Under the pieces are notes generated by a model. It was not told where the DNA came from. It did not search any database and saw only the letters and a program-made list of their open reading frames with translations. Positions 62,177 through 64,000 of a stretch of DNA of 64,000 nt are shown here, piece by piece (position 1 is the first letter of the stretch; each line of letters begins with the position of its first letter). Both the position numbers and the translations under genes were made by a program. Source of the stretch: an uncultured Prevotella sp. (lineage in GTDB: Bacteria; Bacteroidota; Bacteroidia; Bacteroidales; Bacteroidaceae); NCBI GenBank assembly GCA_946415755.1, contig CAMKTS010000008.1:1-64000 (forward strand). The letters are read 5' to 3'.

Positions 62177-64000
62177 ATGAAACAGAGAAACATACTAACT
62201 ACTGTCTTAGTAGCCATTTTTATCCTTTCTTTTAGCCCCCTCCTTGGGAGGGGGATGGGAGAGGTTCCCTCTGTCGCCGGCCTTTTTCCCTTAGACAACA
62301 GTGGCCGACTGGTTTGGAACTTCAATGCAGACTGGCGTTTTCACCTAGGTGATGTGGCCGGTGCTGAAGCCAAGGACTTTGATGACAAAACCTGGGAGAT
62401 TGTCAACACCCCGCATACCGTACAGCTCATGCCTGCAGAGGCCAGTGGCTGCCGCAACTACCAAGGCATTGCCTGGTATCGCAAGCACTTCACCCTGCCT
62501 AAGGAATGTGCCGGTCGTGATGTCATCCTGCATTTTGAGGCCATCATGGGTAAGCAAACCATCTACGTCAATGGTCAGAAGGTTAAGGAGCATGAAGGAG
62601 GCTATCTTCCCATCACCATTCCCCTACCCGCTGGCGACGGTTCCCCTGCTGATGCCCTGCATGCTGGCGACGGTTCCCCCGTCGCCTCCGAATTCGTCAT
62701 CGCCATCAAGGCCGACAACAGCGATGACAAGACGTACCCTCCTGGCAAGACACAGCTAACACTTGACTTCGCCTATCACGGCGGTATCTACCGTGATGTA
62801 TGGCTCATCGCCAAGAACAAGGTGGCTATTACTGATGCCGTGGAAGAAGACAAGGTGGCTGGTGGAGGCATCTTTGTACATTATGCCAATATCAGCGACA
62901 AGAGCGCAGAGGTCTTTGTCAATACCGAGGTACGCAACAACGACACCAAGGCTCATACCATCACCGTCGAGAACTCCCTTGTTCCGTATGCTGCGATGTC
63001 GCAGCGCACCAAACTTAAGCTGGCTCCTGGCGAGACTCGTACCATCACTCAGCGCTTCCTCGTTAAGAACCCTAGGCTCTGGTCGCCCGAGACACCTTAT
63101 TTATATAATATTGCCACCCGCATCAAGGATGGCAAGCAATCGTTAGATGGCGGTATTACTCGCATCGGTATCCGCTCCTTTGAGTTCGTGCGTACAGATG
63201 ATACCCAAGGCCGTCAGCCCGGTTTTTATCTTAATGGCAAGAAATACCACCAACTGGTAGGTGCCAACCGCCATCAGGATTTTGCCTATGTCGGCAATGC
63301 CCTGCCCAACTCACAGCAGTGGCGTGATGCCAAACGCCTGCGTGATACAGGCTTTACCATCATCCGTACTGCCCACTATCCGCAAGACCCCTCATTTATG
63401 GATGCCTGCGATGAGCTGGGACTCTTTATCATCGTAGCCACCCCTGGCTGGCAGTATTGGAACAAGATGGAGGGGTGGGACAAGAAGGTACACCAGAACA
63501 CCCGTTCCATCATCCGTCGTGACCGCAACCATCCTTGTGTGCTGATGTGGGAACCCATTCTTAACGAGACGCGCTATCCAAAGGAGTTTGCCTTGCAGGC
63601 GTTACAAATAACGAAAGACGAATACCCTTATCCTTATCGCCCTGTGGCTGCTGCTGATGTACATAGTGCTGGTGTGGCCGACAACTATGACGTGGTATAT
63701 GGGTGGCCTGGCGATGACTTCAAAGCCGACAAACCCAAGCAGTGCATTTTTACGCGGGAGTTTGGCGAGCTGGTGGATGACTGGTATGCCCACAACAACC
63801 TCAACCGCGCTTCGCGCTCGTGGGGTGAGCGGCCAATGTTAGAGCAGGCCAAAAGCCTGTTCCGCTCTACCGATGAGCTATTCAAGACTACTGGCCAGTT
63901 CATTGGCGGCTGCCAGTGGCATCCCTTCGACCATCAGCGAGGCTATCATCCCGATCCCTATTGGGGTGGTGTCTTCGATGCCTTCCGCCAGCCAAAGACG
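62177..64000 (+). CDS. Second GH2 glycosidase (C-terminus beyond the window)
   Basis: 608 codons to the window edge, no stop reached. Signal peptide to about 20 (MKQRNILTTVLVAIFILSFS). Sugar-binding domain (NFNADWRFHLGD, VNTPHTVQL, YHGGIYRDVWLI), Ig-like domain and TIM barrel with GANRHQDFAYVGNAL, acid/base Glu464 (LMWEPILNETRYP) and nucleophile Glu528 (IFTREFGE). The 21 residues after the signal peptide (PLLGRGMGEVPSVAG) come from a GC-rich palindrome, and a loop at about 150-170 (LPAGDGSPADALHAGDGSP) from a duplicated 17-bp repeat. The sugar specificity cannot be read. It begins 8 bases after the esterase stop. Confidence 0.88.
   Translation, partial: MKQRNILTTVLVAIFILSFSPLLGRGMGEVPSVAGLFPLDNSGRLVWNFNADWRFHLGDVAGAEAKDFDDKTWEIVNTPHTVQLMPAEASGCRNYQGIAWYRKHFTLPKECAGRDVILHFEAIMGKQTIYVNGQKVKEHEGGYLPITIPLPAGDGSPADALHAGDGSPVASEFVIAIKADNSDDKTYPPGKTQLTLDFAYHGGIYRDVWLIAKNKVAITDAVEEDKVAGGGIFVHYANISDKSAEVFVNTEVRNNDTKAHTITVENSLVPYAAMSQRTKLKLAPGETRTITQRFLVKNPRLWSPETPYLYNIATRIKDGKQSLDGGITRIGIRSFEFVRTDDTQGRQPGFYLNGKKYHQLVGANRHQDFAYVGNALPNSQQWRDAKRLRDTGFTIIRTAHYPQDPSFMDACDELGLFIIVATPGWQYWNKMEGWDKKVHQNTRSIIRRDRNHPCVLMWEPILNETRYPKEFALQALQITKDEYPYPYRPVAAADVHSAGVADNYDVVYGWPGDDFKADKPKQCIFTREFGELVDDWYAHNNLNRASRSWGERPMLEQAKSLFRSTDELFKTTGQFIGGCQWHPFDHQRGYHPDPYWGGVFDAFRQPKT
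62236..62254. repeat. GC-rich palindrome after the signal-peptide codons of the second GH2 gene
   Basis: CCCCCTCC-TTG-GGAGGGGG, followed by ATGGGAGAGGTT. In frame. Confidence 0.75.
62630..62686. repeat. Duplicated 17-bp repeat with palindrome inside the second GH2 gene
   Basis: GCTGGCGACGGTTCCCC occurs at 62630-62646 and 62663-62679. The second copy extends into the palindrome GGCGACGG-TTCCC-CCGTCGCC (62666-62686). The copies are 33 bases apart, so the frame is kept. Confidence 0.8.

Noticed and set aside
1..64000. tRNA, rRNA, riboswitch or insertion-sequence genes
   Set aside because: I looked for cloverleaf ends, rRNA signature stretches, known riboswitch cores and transposase motifs by eye and found none that I could support; a covariance-model scan was not possible here.

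Overview
The window is Bacteroidales chromosome, most likely a gut or rumen Prevotella/Segatella-type organism. The evidence is the many promoters of the Bacteroidota form TTTG-N20-TAnnTTTG; surface proteins with BspA-type leucine-rich repeats, Listeria-Bacteroides repeats and dockerin-like tails; an arginine regulon of Bacteroidota layout; and a hemicellulose-degrading gene block. I saw no rRNA, tRNA, CRISPR array, insertion sequence or phage.

Layout. 1-2.8 kb: a secreted PPC/kelch/dockerin protein that runs off the left edge. 2.9-6.9 kb: an ArgR-headed arginine operon (argR, a GNAT acyltransferase, argG, argC) invaded by GC-rich palindromes. 7-11.4 kb: a succinate/acetate CoA-transferase, a decayed hipBA pair, a membrane-bound AraC regulator and an esterase. 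11.4-19.8 kb: envelope lipoproteins, a GH3-type adenylase, rnc-fabF-acpP and pdxB. 19.9-30.4 kb: DUF4254, a GT9 glycosyltransferase, rubredoxin, a BspA-like protein, ychF, lgt, a hybrid TPR histidine kinase and mutS. 30.5-33.4 kb: a dockerin-tailed OB-fold-like protein, then a gene-poor stretch with a 318-bp inverted-repeat element and two gene remnants. 33.4-41.4 kb: a six-gene operon for an NHLM-type export system (lipoprotein, HlyD adaptor, two ABC permease/ATPases, TolC-type channel, second adaptor), followed by a convergent lipoprotein carrying a P-loop. 42.5-46.5 kb: an amidohydrolase and a MATE pump bracketed by two broken DUF3089 genes. 46.6-52.6 kb: a CE2-like esterase, an ECF sigma/anti-sigma-like pair, argB, an MFS transporter, panB and a HAD phosphatase. 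52.7-64 kb: GH67, GH2, GH106-like, a sialate-O-acetylesterase-like protein and a second GH2 that runs off the right edge. All these carry signal peptides, which suggests periplasmic or surface removal of glucuronosyl, acetyl and other side chains from plant glycans. No SusC/SusD pair is in view.

Two things stand out. First, the exporter has both NHLM-specific ABC proteins, but the ABC1 homologue lacks its C39 peptidase and no leader peptide gene is nearby, so the cargo is unknown. Second, short tandem repeats with 7-, 8- or 9-bp units sit at gene junctions, where they supply stop codons and start codons, and also inside signal-peptide and loop coding sequence. A second family, GC-rich GGGGAGG palindromes, has entered argC, the acyltransferase gene, mutS and a GH2 gene in frame.
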